This document shows, piece after piece, positions 34,542 to 43,158 of a DNA stretch of 64,000 nucleotides. The first letter of the stretch is position 1, and the number at the start of each line of letters is the position of its first letter. The notes beneath the pieces are model-generated. The model was not told where the DNA came from. It was given only the letters and a program-made list of their open reading frames with translations, and ran no database searches. The translations under genes were made by a program, and so were the position numbers. Where the stretch lies: NCBI GenBank assembly GCA_965370045.1, contig CBDUSI010000005.1, forward strand, positions 1 through 64,000, given 5' to 3'. The DNA is from CAZONU01 sp965370045. Lineage in GTDB: Bacteria > Planctomycetota > SZUA-567 > JAKLDR01.

Positions 34542-35055
34542 TTACGATAAGCGATTCAATCTTCCGTCCCGCCAGCCGCTCGCGGGGCTTAAGAAAAGCC
34601 AGCTCGATCAGGAAGCACAGGCCTACTACTTCACCCCCGGCCTCCTCGACCAGCTTGGCGGAAGCCTCCATGGTCCCGCCGGTGGCGATCAGGTCGTCGA
34701 CCAGCAGGACTTTCTGCCCGGGCGACACCGCGTCGGCGTGCATCTGGACGGTGTCAGTACCGTATTCCAGCTCGTAGGTGGTCTCCAGAGTTTCGCAGGG
34801 CAGCTTGCCGGGCTTGCGCACGGGGATGAAACCGGCGCCCAGCTCCATGGCCACCGCCGGGCCGAAGATGAACCCGCGGGCCTCCGCCGAGGCCACCAGA
34901 TCGACCTCCGCGTCCTTGAACCTGGCGGCCATCTGCCTCACGGACTCGGCCAGCGCACCGGGATCGGCCAGGAGCGGAGTGATGTCCTTGAAGACGATCC
35001 CCTTCTTGGGGAAGTCGGGCACGTCGCGAATGAACCTGGTGAGGTCTTCAGCCAT
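34528..35055 (-). CDS. apt: Adenine phosphoribosyltransferase
   Basis: This 175-residue type I phosphoribosyltransferase carries the PRPP motif VLLVDDLIATGGTM near 120 and the N-terminal IRDVPDFPKKGIVFKDITPLL and EARGFIFGP motifs of Apt. It salvages adenine to AMP with PRPP. It begins 10 bases after the sigma factor gene and overlaps trpF, forming a three-gene unit. Confidence 0.97.
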   Translation of the reverse strand: MAEDLTRFIRDVPDFPKKGIVFKDITPLLADPGALAESVRQMAARFKDAEVDLVASAEARGFIFGPAVAMELGAGFIPVRKPGKLPCETLETTYELEYGTDTVQMHADAVSPGQKVLLVDDLIATGGTMEASAKLVEEAGGEVVGLCFLIELAFLKPRERLAGRKIESLIVIGEE

Positions 35056-35065
35056 GTCTCGCTTC

Positions 35066-36059
35066 CTATTTTTTCCTGGCGGGCTTCTTCTTCGCGGGCT
35101 TCTTCTTCGACTTGGCCGGAGCTTTCCGTTTCGGCTTGGCCTTGGCGCTCTTGGCGGCGGCGGGCTTGGCGGCGCGCGCTTTCCGGCCCCGGATGAGGGA
35201 CGCGGGCTTGCGCGTCCCGGGCCCGCGGAACTTCTTGCCGGTTATCAGCGTGAAGAGCTCGCGCAGGCCGTGGGCCTCGATCTGCCGGACGCGCTCGCGG
35301 GTGAGCTTCAGTCGCTTGCCGACCTCGTCCAGGGTGTAGATGCGTCCGTCAAGGCCGTGGCGCATGCGCAGGACGATGGCCTCGCGGCCGCCGAGGTGGT
35401 CTAGCAGGGCGCTGATCTCCGCGCCGGCGAGCACCGCCTGGGCCTCGCCCTCGGCGGCGCTGTCCTCCAGAAGTTCCACGTAGTTCGGCCCTGCGTTGGT
35501 AACCCGCGAGCTGTCCAGCACCAGCAGCGCCTTGCGCACCGCCTTGGCCTGGGCGCTGCGCAGCCGCATGCTCCCGGCGATCTCCTCGGGGCTGGGCTCG
35601 CGGCCCAGTTCGGCGCGCAGCTTGACCTCCGCCCGCCGCCACTTGGAGACCAGGTCCTGGACGTGGCCAGGGATGTGTATCTGCCGCCCCTGGGCGCTGA
35701 TCGCCCGGCGGACGGCCTGGCGGATCCACCAGGCGGCGTAGGTGCTGAAGCGTACCCCGTGCCGGGGGTTAAAGCGCTCCACGGCCCGCAGCAGGCCCAG
35801 GTTGCCCTCCTCGATGAGGTCCAGCAGCGAGGTACTGCGGTCCATATAGTTCTTGGCGATGGAGACCACCAGGCGCAGGTTGGCGCGGATCATTTGCTCG
35901 CGGGCGCCGAGATCCCCGCGGCGGATTCGCCGGGCCAGCGCGCACTCCTGCTCTGCGGTGAGCAGCGCACTGCGGCCTATCTCCCGCAGGTAAGTCTGTA
36001 GGTTCCTGTCGACAGCGATGGCTGCGCCCCCGAGGTCTAAGAGGTAAACCCCACTCCAT
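35066..36059 (-). CDS. Sigma70-family RNA polymerase sigma factor, with frameshift near the start codon
   Basis: The readable frame has regions 1.2 (NLQTYLREIGRSALLTAEQE), 2 (LRLVVSIAKNYMDRSTSLLD, STYAAWWIRQAVRRAI), 3 and 4 (LDEVGKRLKLTRERVRQIEA). A lysine/alanine-rich tail of about 60 residues (AKPAAAKSAKAKPKRKAPAK) ends it. In that frame no ATG, GTG or TTG exists between the upstream stop (36071-36073) and region 1.2, except ATG 35893, which would delete region 1.2. An ATG at 36059 is one frame off. Removing one base from the four-C run at 36049-36052 would give MEWVYLLDLGGAAIAVDRN and a protein of about 330 residues. This is a primary-like factor lacking a long region 1.1. It heads the apt-trpF unit. 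Confidence 0.85.
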
Positions 36060-36072
36060 TGTCGGCGGCGCT

Positions 36073-36100
36073 AGTTTAGCCCCAGGAAAGACGCGGTCAA
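36073..36100 (-). promoter_or_regulatory. Candidate promoter of sigma factor-apt-trpF
   Basis: On the minus strand TTGACC (36095-36100) and TAAACT (36073-36078) are 16 bp apart. The ATG at 36059 lies 13 bases beyond the -10, leaving almost no leader. Confidence 0.45.
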
Positions 36101-36125
36101 GCGCAAGGGTTTTCCGCCAGAATTC

Positions 36126-36153
36126 TTGACAGTCCCCCGCCGGGCGGTATGCT
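36126..36153 (+). promoter_or_regulatory. Promoter of coiled-coil gene
   Basis: TTGACA (36126-36131) and TATGCT (36148-36153) are 16 bp apart, divergent from the sigma factor promoter and followed by the 36161-36199 inverted repeat. Confidence 0.5.
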
Positions 36154-36160
36154 GGGCTTT

Positions 36161-36199
36161 AGCAGGCCGTCACGGCGCTCCATTCTTCAACGGCCTGCC
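36161..36199 (+). repeat. REP-like inverted repeat, copy 1
   Basis: GCAGGCCGT (36162-36170) and ACGGCCTGC (36190-36198) form a perfect 9-bp inverted repeat with a 19-base loop. It lies in the 5' leader of the coiled-coil gene. Confidence 0.7.
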
Positions 36200-36229
36200 A
36201 GGAGGCCCGGCTGACCGCCGGGAACTGCC

Positions 36230-36937
36230 ATGGGCTGGATCGGGGACACTTTCAAGGCCCTGCTGGGCTTTGACGACGAGGAGCGCGCCTTTCGGGACAC
36301 GCTGGCCAGTGCCGAGCGGCACGTGCAGTGGGGCGCCACCGAGCCCGACGAACGCGACCTGGAAGTCGCCCTCAAGCTGCTGTCCGAGTGCCCCGCCGAG
36401 AACGCCCCCAATGCGCACTACGTCTACCGCCGCGAGCGCGCCGAGGCCGAGGCCCACACCTGCATGGCCCGACTGGTCGCCGCCGGCCTGCGGATCCACA
36501 CCCGGAAGATGGAGGAACACTTCGAGTCCGTCGACGAAAGCCGCCGCGCGCTCCTGACCCAGACCGAGTTATTGCGGGTCAAGGTCGCGGAGTTGGAGAC
36601 CGAAGGCAGCTTGATCTCCGCCCGGGAGGAGCGCCGCCGGCTGGAAGAGATGGAGCGCGAGTCCCGCGACCTCCCTGAACTGGGCACCGAGAGGCAGGCC
36701 CGGCGAGCCGGGGTCTTCTCATCCTGCGCGCCCCGGTTCGCGAAGCATCGCGACGGCGCCGCCGGGAGCCTGGCCGCCCTGCGGGCGCTCCAGGGACTGA
36801 CCGCCGAGGACCGCGAACTCTGCGACAAAATAGTGGCGCATATAGAGAAGAGCCTGAACGAAAGCGAAAAACAGTGGAAGACACTGGCCGCCGACTTCGA
36901 GAAGGACGCGAAGAACGCAGCGAAGCCCGCGGGGTAA
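36230..36937 (+). CDS. Uncharacterised coiled-coil protein, 235 residues
   Basis: No signal peptide or membrane helix. The protein is almost entirely helical, with a likely coiled coil around 95-150 (TQTELLRVKVAELETEGSLI, then EERRRLEEMERESRDL) and another near the C-terminus. The N-terminal MGWIGDTFKALLGFDDEE is faintly PspA-like but not enough to assign. It stands alone between two copies of a REP-like repeat. Function unknown. Confidence 0.6.
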   Translation: MGWIGDTFKALLGFDDEERAFRDTLASAERHVQWGATEPDERDLEVALKLLSECPAENAPNAHYVYRRERAEAEAHTCMARLVAAGLRIHTRKMEEHFESVDESRRALLTQTELLRVKVAELETEGSLISAREERRRLEEMERESRDLPELGTERQARRAGVFSSCAPRFAKHRDGAAGSLAALRALQGLTAEDRELCDKIVAHIEKSLNESEKQWKTLAADFEKDAKNAAKPAG

Positions 36938-36947
36938 CCCGGTCTGC

Positions 36948-36974
36948 TAGCAGTCCCCTTCCAACGGCCTGCTA
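36948..36974. repeat. REP-like inverted repeat, copy 2
   Basis: TAGCAG (36948-36953) and CTGCTA (36969-36974) bracket the shared core CCAACGGCCTGC (36961-36972). The last bases are the stop codon of the convergent DUF4438 gene. Confidence 0.65.
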
Positions 36975-37862
36975 TCGCCGTCCGCTCCTGAACCTGCCGA
37001 TGCGCATTACCCGGGCGATGTTGGCGCCGGCGGATTTCCTGGGCACGATGCCCCCGGCCGCGCTGGTCAACACCGTGGTCAGCCCCGGCCCGTGGCCGGC
37101 GCCCACGCAGTCCCCGTGGATAACCACGCCCACCGAGACCGCCCCTTTGCGAAAGATCCGCCCGTAGCTGTGGTCGGCGTCGATGACCGCCACCAGGTCG
37201 CCGAGGCGCAGCTTCTCCAGGCCCCACTTCTTCACCGAGGCGGGGTCCGCGCACTGGATGTCGTAGTCGCCGGTCTGGCAGGAGGACGCCCCCAGTCCCG
37301 AACCCATCAGCTCCGCGGGTATGGAGAGGGCCACCGGGACCACCAGCTTCTTGGCCTTGCGGGTGACGCCCAGCCTGTCGAGCAGCCCCGGGTCGACGTT
37401 CATGACCTTCACGTCGGGAAAGTCGGCCAGCTCCAGGCCCAGGCCGAAGGCCTCTATCTGCACGCTGTCGCCGGCGGCCAGCCTGCGCAGGTCGCGCCCG
37501 GCGAAGTCGGCCACGACGTGCTCGATGCCCCCGTGCTTGCCGGTGACGACCCCGCGCGCGCCCTTGGCCGCGCCGGAGAACACCCGCACGCTGTTGCCGA
37601 TCTGGGCCAGGACGTTGAGCGCGACCACCTGGCCGCCGTCCTTGCGCGGCAGGCCCAGGGAGGCGCCGGGCTCGATGTGGTCGGCGGCCCAGCCCAGCGC
37701 CGGGTCGCCCGCGAGCACGTTGTAAACCACCCCGCCCACCGAGGGCAGCACCTTGGCCTCGCCCGTGGGGCTCACCCGGTAGTTGGCGCGCATGGTCGGC
37801 GGGTCCACCTTGGCGGAGACGCCCATGCGGACCAGCCTCTTGACGTTGGTGCGGAGCTTCAT
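36972..37862 (-). CDS. DUF4438-like protein
   Basis: This 296-residue protein is read from the ATG of MKLRTNVKRLV (GAGG 7 bases upstream). An upstream in-frame ATG would run into the promoter region and is rejected. Its sequence resembles the DUF4438 family: LPSVGGVVYNVLAGDPALGW near 40, GKHGGIEHVV near 105, GSGLGASSCQTGDYDIQ near 195 and GDCVGAGHGPG near 250. Glycine-rich metal-site-like loops are conserved, but the family has no known function. It stands alone with a good promoter. Confidence 0.8.
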   Translation of the reverse strand: MKLRTNVKRLVRMGVSAKVDPPTMRANYRVSPTGEAKVLPSVGGVVYNVLAGDPALGWAADHIEPGASLGLPRKDGGQVVALNVLAQIGNSVRVFSGAAKGARGVVTGKHGGIEHVVADFAGRDLRRLAAGDSVQIEAFGLGLELADFPDVKVMNVDPGLLDRLGVTRKAKKLVVPVALSIPAELMGSGLGASSCQTGDYDIQCADPASVKKWGLEKLRLGDLVAVIDADHSYGRIFRKGAVSVGVVIHGDCVGAGHGPGLTTVLTSAAGGIVPRKSAGANIARVMRIGRFRSGRR

Positions 37863-37896
37863 GTCGGACCTCGCTTTCCAGTCTGCTGACGCTCTG

Positions 37897-37925
37897 AATC
37901 TACATCGCCCGGCGGGGCGCGTCAA
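37897..37925 (-). promoter_or_regulatory. Promoter of DUF4438 gene
   Basis: On the minus strand TTGACG (37920-37925) and TAGATT (37897-37902) are 17 bp apart, 35 bp before the start. Confidence 0.6.
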
Positions 37926-37951
37926 GTTGCAGAGGACCGGCGGGACGGCAT

Positions 37952-37979
37952 TTGCTAATGGCCGGTGGCCCGGCATACT
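37952..37979 (+). promoter_or_regulatory. Possible promoter of UROD-like gene
   Basis: TTGCTA (37952-37957) and CATACT (37974-37979) are 16 bp apart, 24 bp before the start. Weak match. Confidence 0.3.
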
Positions 37980-38002
37980 GTGGGCCGGAGGGAGAATCGC
38001 CC

Positions 38003-39253
38003 ATGCCAGAGCAGCCCGGCACGGCCAGCGAGGTCGGCGTCCTGCGCGAGCTTGCCAGGCGCTACGCGGAAATATGCAGCGACCCCGACCAGCAGCGCCG
38101 CCGCAACGACTGGCGCCGGCACAACAGCCTGAAGCGCGTCGACCGCCCCCTGATCTACGTGCGGGCCTTCGCCTGGCGGGAGATGTCCGCCTCCGAGTTG
38201 AAATGCGAGAGTCCGCTCTTCAGCCGCGTCGAGAACTTCCTGCGCGAGAGCCTGTTCCGCAGCGCGTTCGATGACGACTTCATCTTCGAGCCGTGGGTCA
38301 CGGTGGCCGCGAAGCTCGAGCTGCCCGGCGAGGGAATCTGGGGCCCGGAGATCAAATGGACCGCCAACCCCCAGGAGGGCGGCGCGGGCGTGCACGAGGC
38401 GCCCATCAAGACGCTCGAAGACCTCGAAAGGCTGACCCCCGCGCATCACCAGGTGGACGAGATCGAAACCGCCCGGCGCTTCGAGGAGGTATCCGCGGCC
38501 ATCGGGGAGATCATCACCGTCTGTCTCGACCGCGGCCCGCTCTACCGCTGCCCGACCGCCGGCATATCCGGAAGCATAGCCCAGCTCCGCGGCCTCGAAC
38601 AGGTCATGTGGGACATGTACGACAATCCCGAGTGGCTCCACCGGATGCTGTCAACCATGCGCGACGGCATCCTCCGCAACCAGGCCGAGGCCGAGGAGGC
38701 CGGCGACTGGCGGCGGTGCAATCACGAAAACCAGGCCATGTCCTACGCCGAGGAGTTGCCCGACCCGGCGGCGGACGGCGAGCCCGTAAGCCGCAAGCAG
38801 CTCTGGGGCCGGATGGCCTCGCAGGAGCTGACCCTGGTGGGGCCGGAACAGTTCGACGAATTCATGCTGCGCTATCAGGAACCTATCATGGAGAAGTTCG
38901 GCCTGGTGACCTGGGGATGCTGCGAGCAGATGGTCAACCGCATCCCGCTGCTGAAGCGTGTGCCCAACATAAGGCGCATCGCGGTCACCCCGGTCTCCGA
39001 CGCGGTCAAGTGCGCGGAGCTCATCGGAGACACCCACGTGGCCAGCTACCGGCCCAGCCCCGCGGACATGGTCAGCTACGGTTGGGACGAGTCCCGCGTC
39101 CGAGGCGACCTCACGCGCGACCTGGAAGCCTTCAAGGCCAACGGCTGCTTCGTGGACATCACCCTCAAGGACGTCGAAACCGTCGAGGGCGATCCCCACC
39201 GGGTGGGCAAGTGGGTGCGGCTCGCACGGGAGGTCTGCGCGGAGGTCTTCTGA
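38003..39253 (+). CDS. Uroporphyrinogen-decarboxylase-like (URO-D/methyltransferase fold) protein
   Basis: This 416-residue protein starts at MPEQPGTASE, behind GGAGGGAG. It has the URO-D-like TIM barrel as seen in corrinoid methyltransferases and in many PVC bacteria: LEQVMWDMYDNPEWLHRML near 200, GLVTWGCCEQMVNRIPLL near 305 and PVSDAVKCAEL near 335. The CC pair in GCCEQM could bind metal. True heme-pathway HemE is shorter (about 340) and lacks these features. Substrate unknown. It converges on the next gene. Confidence 0.78.
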   Translation: MPEQPGTASEVGVLRELARRYAEICSDPDQQRRRNDWRRHNSLKRVDRPLIYVRAFAWREMSASELKCESPLFSRVENFLRESLFRSAFDDDFIFEPWVTVAAKLELPGEGIWGPEIKWTANPQEGGAGVHEAPIKTLEDLERLTPAHHQVDEIETARRFEEVSAAIGEIITVCLDRGPLYRCPTAGISGSIAQLRGLEQVMWDMYDNPEWLHRMLSTMRDGILRNQAEAEEAGDWRRCNHENQAMSYAEELPDPAADGEPVSRKQLWGRMASQELTLVGPEQFDEFMLRYQEPIMEKFGLVTWGCCEQMVNRIPLLKRVPNIRRIAVTPVSDAVKCAELIGDTHVASYRPSPADMVSYGWDESRVRGDLTRDLEAFKANGCFVDITLKDVETVEGDPHRVGKWVRLAREVCAEVF

Positions 39254-39268
39254 AAGCGGGGCGCCTGG

Positions 39269-39874
39269 CTACTCTTCCTTCTCACCGGCGCCGAAGTAGT
39301 CCTCGTAGGATATCTTTCCGAGGCTCTCCGGGTCGATCTCGGTGCCCATTACCGCTTCGACGGTGAGGTCTGGTTCGGGCTCCGGCTGCGGCGGCGGCTC
39401 AGCCTTGGGCGGGGCCGGCGGTTTCGACTTGGGTCGGGGCTTGGCCCCGGGCTTGGCCCCCGCGAAGGCCCCCGCGAAGGCGGCGGTCTTTGACCTGGCC
39501 GCGGCGATCTTCTTGGGCTCCTCCACGCGCCGGGCCACCGGCAGCCCCTGCGGCCGGGACTTCGACGGCTTGCCCATACGCAGCCCCAGCGCCTTGCGCA
39601 GCATCTCGGGATCGATCTTGCCATCGGCGGCGCCGTCCATCCTGTCGAGGTTGAGCAGCCGCTCCACGAACTCGCTCTCGGTAATGAGGCCCTTCTCGAT
39701 CAGCAGCCTGACCTGCGTGAGCTGGACCAGGGCCAGGAAACCCACGTCTTCCCGGAGCTTGCGCCGCCCCGCGGAGCTCTTTCCGCTCGTGGTCTTGCGG
39801 GTCACCCGCCGGCTGAGCCGGCGCAGGCGCTCCGATTCGTCCGAATCGTTCACGAAGAGGTCAAGGAGGTCCAT
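39269..39874 (-). CDS. Uncharacterised protein with Pro/Lys/Ala-rich linker
   Basis: This 201-residue cytoplasmic-looking protein has a helical N-terminal region (about 1-95, with EDVGFLALVQLTQVRLLIEK). A low-complexity linker (about 120-165) and an acidic end DPESLGKISYEDYFGAGEKE follow. The start has GAGGAG 6 bases upstream. No family recognised. Confidence 0.6.
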   Translation of the reverse strand: MDLLDLFVNDSDESERLRRLSRRVTRKTTSGKSSAGRRKLREDVGFLALVQLTQVRLLIEKGLITESEFVERLLNLDRMDGAADGKIDPEMLRKALGLRMGKPSKSRPQGLPVARRVEEPKKIAAARSKTAAFAGAFAGAKPGAKPRPKSKPPAPPKAEPPPQPEPEPDLTVEAVMGTEIDPESLGKISYEDYFGAGEKEE

Positions 39875-39990
39875 AGCCGGCTCCTCAAGCCTGGGCGAGG
39901 GCCCTACCCTCGCCTCATTGCGCCGTTTAGCCTGCCCCGCGGTCGGGAGTCAGCTAACGACGGAACAGAAACAGAGCCGACCGCCGACCG

Positions 39991-41190
39991 CTACTTGATC
40001 AGCCGGGCCTCGCCCCAGCCGCCGATGTCGCCGAGGTCCGAGCCGTCGGGGCCGAAGTCGACGATCAGCACCAGCACCTTGCCGCCCTTGACATCCACGT
40101 CGATCAGGCGCGGCTTGGCCCCCTTGGTGAGGGGGTTCTGGGTGTTGTCGAAGCGCTGCTTACCATCGACCAGCACCTTGAAGGCGGTCTTGCCCCCGGA
40201 GGCCACCGAGTCGCAGACGCCGGCCCGGGCCTTGAAGCGCTTGAACCTGCCGTCCAGCCGGTAGGTGAGCTTGGTGAAGGCGGCCACGCCCAGGCCGCGG
40301 CGGAACTTCTCCCCGCCGAGCACCAGGGGCTTGCCGAAGACGTCGGCGTCCCGCTTCCACTTCCAGATGAAGGGCAACCCGTCGATGAACGGCTTGTGCT
40401 CGGACTTGGCGGGGGTCAGCTCGGAGAGGAAAATCACCTTGCCGTTCTTGACCCGCAGGGCGCTGAGCCCCGAGAGCGAGAGGGACAGCTTCATGCCTCC
40501 CAGCGTCCGCCACTGGAGCTTCTCGCCCGCCAGCTTGAGCGGCACGCCCAGGACCCGCCCGCCGCCGGCCAGCTCGGCCACGTAGTAGGTGTCCGCCGGG
40601 GCCTTAAAGGGCTTGAGCTCAGCGAACGCCAGCGCCAGGACTTCGTCTAACTTGTATTCCTGCAACGCCAGCACTGAGTTGAACTTGAGCCCTCCCTTGG
40701 TCAGCCCCTCGAAGCTGCCCTCCAGCTCGTCGCCGACCAGGATGAGCTTGTCCTTGCGGCGCCCGCGCTGGAGCACCTCCCGAGCGGTCTTCTTGTCCTT
40801 TATCCCCGCGGGCGTGAGCAGGCCAACCAGGTCCTTGGTGCTCACCGCGAACTTGCCGGTCCAGGGACCGGAGGCGGTCAGTTTGCCGCCGGGGGCGAGC
40901 TCCACCTTGGCGGGTATCACGTCGCCCGCGACGGTGTAAATGCGCGCGCACCCCGAAGCGTCAGGGGCCTTGGCGTCCTGCACCTCCGCGTCCATCAGGT
41001 CGGCGAGCTTGAACTCCCGGGCGCCGCCCTCGGTCTGGATGCGCAGCGCCTTGCCGTCCAGGCCGGTCAGCCGCCCCTTCACCGCGGGCCCCTCCGCGGG
41101 CCGGACCACCACCACGGCGGCATGGGCCGCCCCGGCAGCAAGGAACAGCGCCAGCCCCGCGACGGCCAGCGATCCGAGGCCGGCTCTCAC
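39991..41190 (-). CDS. Secreted protein with C-terminal NPCBM-like domain
   Basis: This 399-residue protein starts at a GTG overlapping the stop of the thioredoxin lipoprotein gene (GTGA). It has a signal peptide (GSLAVAGLALFLAAGAAHA). Its first half has beta-rich segments resembling a regulator-like fold, repeated at about 30-100 and 140-210. The C-terminal 130 residues (GGEKFRRGLGVAAFTKLTYR, KAFKVLVDGKQRF-like strands, VDFGPDGSDLGDIGGWGEA) match the NPCBM carbohydrate-binding pattern. A surface sugar-binding role is inferred. It is coupled to the HEAT/thioredoxin lipoprotein. Confidence 0.75.
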   Translation of the reverse strand: MRAGLGSLAVAGLALFLAAGAAHAAVVVVRPAEGPAVKGRLTGLDGKALRIQTEGGAREFKLADLMDAEVQDAKAPDASGCARIYTVAGDVIPAKVELAPGGKLTASGPWTGKFAVSTKDLVGLLTPAGIKDKKTAREVLQRGRRKDKLILVGDELEGSFEGLTKGGLKFNSVLALQEYKLDEVLALAFAELKPFKAPADTYYVAELAGGGRVLGVPLKLAGEKLQWRTLGGMKLSLSLSGLSALRVKNGKVIFLSELTPAKSEHKPFIDGLPFIWKWKRDADVFGKPLVLGGEKFRRGLGVAAFTKLTYRLDGRFKRFKARAGVCDSVASGGKTAFKVLVDGKQRFDNTQNPLTKGAKPRLIDVDVKGGKVLVLIVDFGPDGSDLGDIGGWGEARLIK

Positions 41191-42893
41191 TTCGCGCCCC
41201 CGGCCTTCAGGTGCTTCTCGAGAATGGCCTTGAGCGCCGCCTCCGGCTTGTAGCCCACGATGGTCTCGGCCTTCTTGCCGTCCTTGAAGACTATCAGGGT
41301 GGGCAGGCCGCGGACCCCGAACTTCTTCATGAGCGGCTTGTTCTTGTCGGAGTCCACGCCCACGAAGGCGATCTTGCCCTGGTACGCGGCGGAGAGCTTG
41401 TTGAGCGTGGGGGTCAGCTTGTGGCACCAGCCGCACCAGTCGGCGTGGAAGTCGACCAGCACCAGCCCCTTGGCGTTGGTGACCATCTTCTCGAAATCGG
41501 CGTCCTTGGTGGCGTCCGGGAACGTCTTCTTGGGCTTTCCGGGCGCCTTCTGGACCGCCACCTTGCGCGTGCCGGCCAGGTGCTCATCGATGAACTTCTT
41601 GAAGGCGGCCTCGTCCTGGAAGCCGGCCAGCACCTCGAGCTTCTTGCCGTCCTTGTAGACCACCATGCTCGGCGCCTTGCGAAGCTTCAACCCCCTGATG
41701 GTCTTGATGTTGGCCCGGGACTCGGCCTCGTACATGGCCACCTTGCCCTTGTACTCCTTGGCCAGCTTGTCAAAGATCGGGGCCTGGCGCGCGCAGTCCC
41801 TGCTGCGAACCGTGTAGAAGATCACCAGCACCCAACCCTTGGCTCCCTCGACCTTCTTCTTGAAGTCGCCCTCGCCCTTGAGAGCGGTCGCGTTGGCCCA
41901 CTTGTGGGCCTTGGGCTTGACCTTGGCCTTGGAACCCGTGGGAACCTTGAAGGCCTTACCGTCCTTCTTCCACCACTCCTCCCACTTGGGCTTGTTCGCG
42001 CCGAAGTCCTTCTTGGTGAGCCGCTCCAACGCGCTGCGCGCGCGCTTGCGGACGCGGTAGTCCTTGTCGGCCAACGCGGCGATCAGCCCGGGGACCGCGT
42101 CCTTGTGGCGCGAGCGGTCCAGTTGGATGACCGTCGCCCGCCGAACGCGGGCGTCCTTGTCCTGCATGGCCGCGATCAACTCGGAGACGTACTTGCCCTC
42201 GCCGTACTTGCCCAGGGCCCGGACCGCGCGGGAGCGGTCCACGGGCTTCTCGCTCTTGAGCAGCACCTTGAAGAACTCGAAGGCCTCCTTGCCGCCCAGG
42301 CTGGCCAGCGCGTAGGCCGCGTAATAGCGGACTTCGGGGTCCTTGTCATCCTTGACCGCCTTGGCCAGGGACTCCTTGGCGCCCTCGTCGCCGATCTCGC
42401 CCAGGGCGCGGGCCGCTTTCCAGCGGGTATTGGCGCTCTTGTCGCTCAGCGCCCCCCGCAGGGCGACAGCGCCCAGCTTGTCCCTCAAGAGACCGATGGC
42501 CACGATGGCCAGACGGCGCTGCTCGGGCTTGCCGGCCTTGACCACCTCGATCAACGCCGGGGTGGCCAGGTCGCCCATGTCCTTGAGCCCCTGCCAGGCC
42601 TCCTCACGCTCCACATCGACAGTGCTGGCCCAGCGGCGCAGCAGGCGCTTGACCTTGACCACCGACTCCTTGCTGGCCGTCACTTTCTCCGGCGGGTCGG
42701 CCTTGGGAGGCTTCTTCGAGGTCGGCCCCTTCTTGGGCGTATCCCCACTCTTTGCGTCCGGCTTGGTCTTGGGCTTCACCTTGGGCTTGGCGGCCGGCTT
42801 GGCTTTGGGCTCGGGACCGGTCTGGTTCGGTCCGCAGCCGGCCAACAGGGCCAGGACGCAGAGCAGTTTGGTCGCGCGGCTGATCAATTTCAT
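41187..42893 (-). CDS. Lipoprotein with HEAT repeats and two thioredoxin domains
   Basis: This 568-residue protein begins with the lipobox LLAGC (Cys20), then a Pro/Lys linker. HEAT repeats cover about 85-300 (GEIGDEGAKESLAKAVKDD and similar). Thioredoxin domain 1 (about 335-440) has RSRDC where WCGPC is usual, so the first cysteine is lost (SxxC). Domain 2 (about 465-565) has an intact WCGWC (Cys487/490) and cis-proline GLPT. It is likely a periplasmic disulfide or protein-folding factor with one active and one altered site. Its stop overlaps the NPCBM-like gene start. Confidence 0.87.
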   Translation of the reverse strand: MKLISRATKLLCVLALLAGCGPNQTGPEPKAKPAAKPKVKPKTKPDAKSGDTPKKGPTSKKPPKADPPEKVTASKESVVKVKRLLRRWASTVDVEREEAWQGLKDMGDLATPALIEVVKAGKPEQRRLAIVAIGLLRDKLGAVALRGALSDKSANTRWKAARALGEIGDEGAKESLAKAVKDDKDPEVRYYAAYALASLGGKEAFEFFKVLLKSEKPVDRSRAVRALGKYGEGKYVSELIAAMQDKDARVRRATVIQLDRSRHKDAVPGLIAALADKDYRVRKRARSALERLTKKDFGANKPKWEEWWKKDGKAFKVPTGSKAKVKPKAHKWANATALKGEGDFKKKVEGAKGWVLVIFYTVRSRDCARQAPIFDKLAKEYKGKVAMYEAESRANIKTIRGLKLRKAPSMVVYKDGKKLEVLAGFQDEAAFKKFIDEHLAGTRKVAVQKAPGKPKKTFPDATKDADFEKMVTNAKGLVLVDFHADWCGWCHKLTPTLNKLSAAYQGKIAFVGVDSDKNKPLMKKFGVRGLPTLIVFKDGKKAETIVGYKPEAALKAILEKHLKAGGAK

Positions 42894-43158
42894 CGGTACT
42901 CCTCCAGGGGGCTGGTGTTCCCCGGTATCAAGCGCGGATTCTATGCCTTTCTCGGAGGCTTATCAAGGACAACGAAGCATGGAGCATGAGGGGATTAAAC
43001 ACCTGAGCAGGCTGGAGGTACAGCGTTTTTTGGAGTCGTTCCGGTCCCCTAACCCACCCGCTTAGAAGGCTTCCCGATGCGACTCCCGGCCGGCAGCCGG
43101 GAAAACCAGCTTGCGGGAGAGACGCCAGCGGTGACAATCCCACCGGCCGGAGAATGGA
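42894..43158. other. Gene-free leader of YiiX-like gene
   Basis: This 265-bp gap lies between two divergent genes. It contains a perfect 7-bp hairpin (TCCCGGC 43084-43090 with GCCGGGA 43096-43102) and the ribosome site GGAG before 43159. No riboswitch core I know could be fitted and no clear promoter was seen. Confidence 0.4.

Noticed and set aside
42894..43158. Riboswitch in the leader of the YiiX-like gene
   Set aside because: Only a 7-bp hairpin was found. Conserved cores of cobalamin, glycine, ZTP or THF classes could not be placed.
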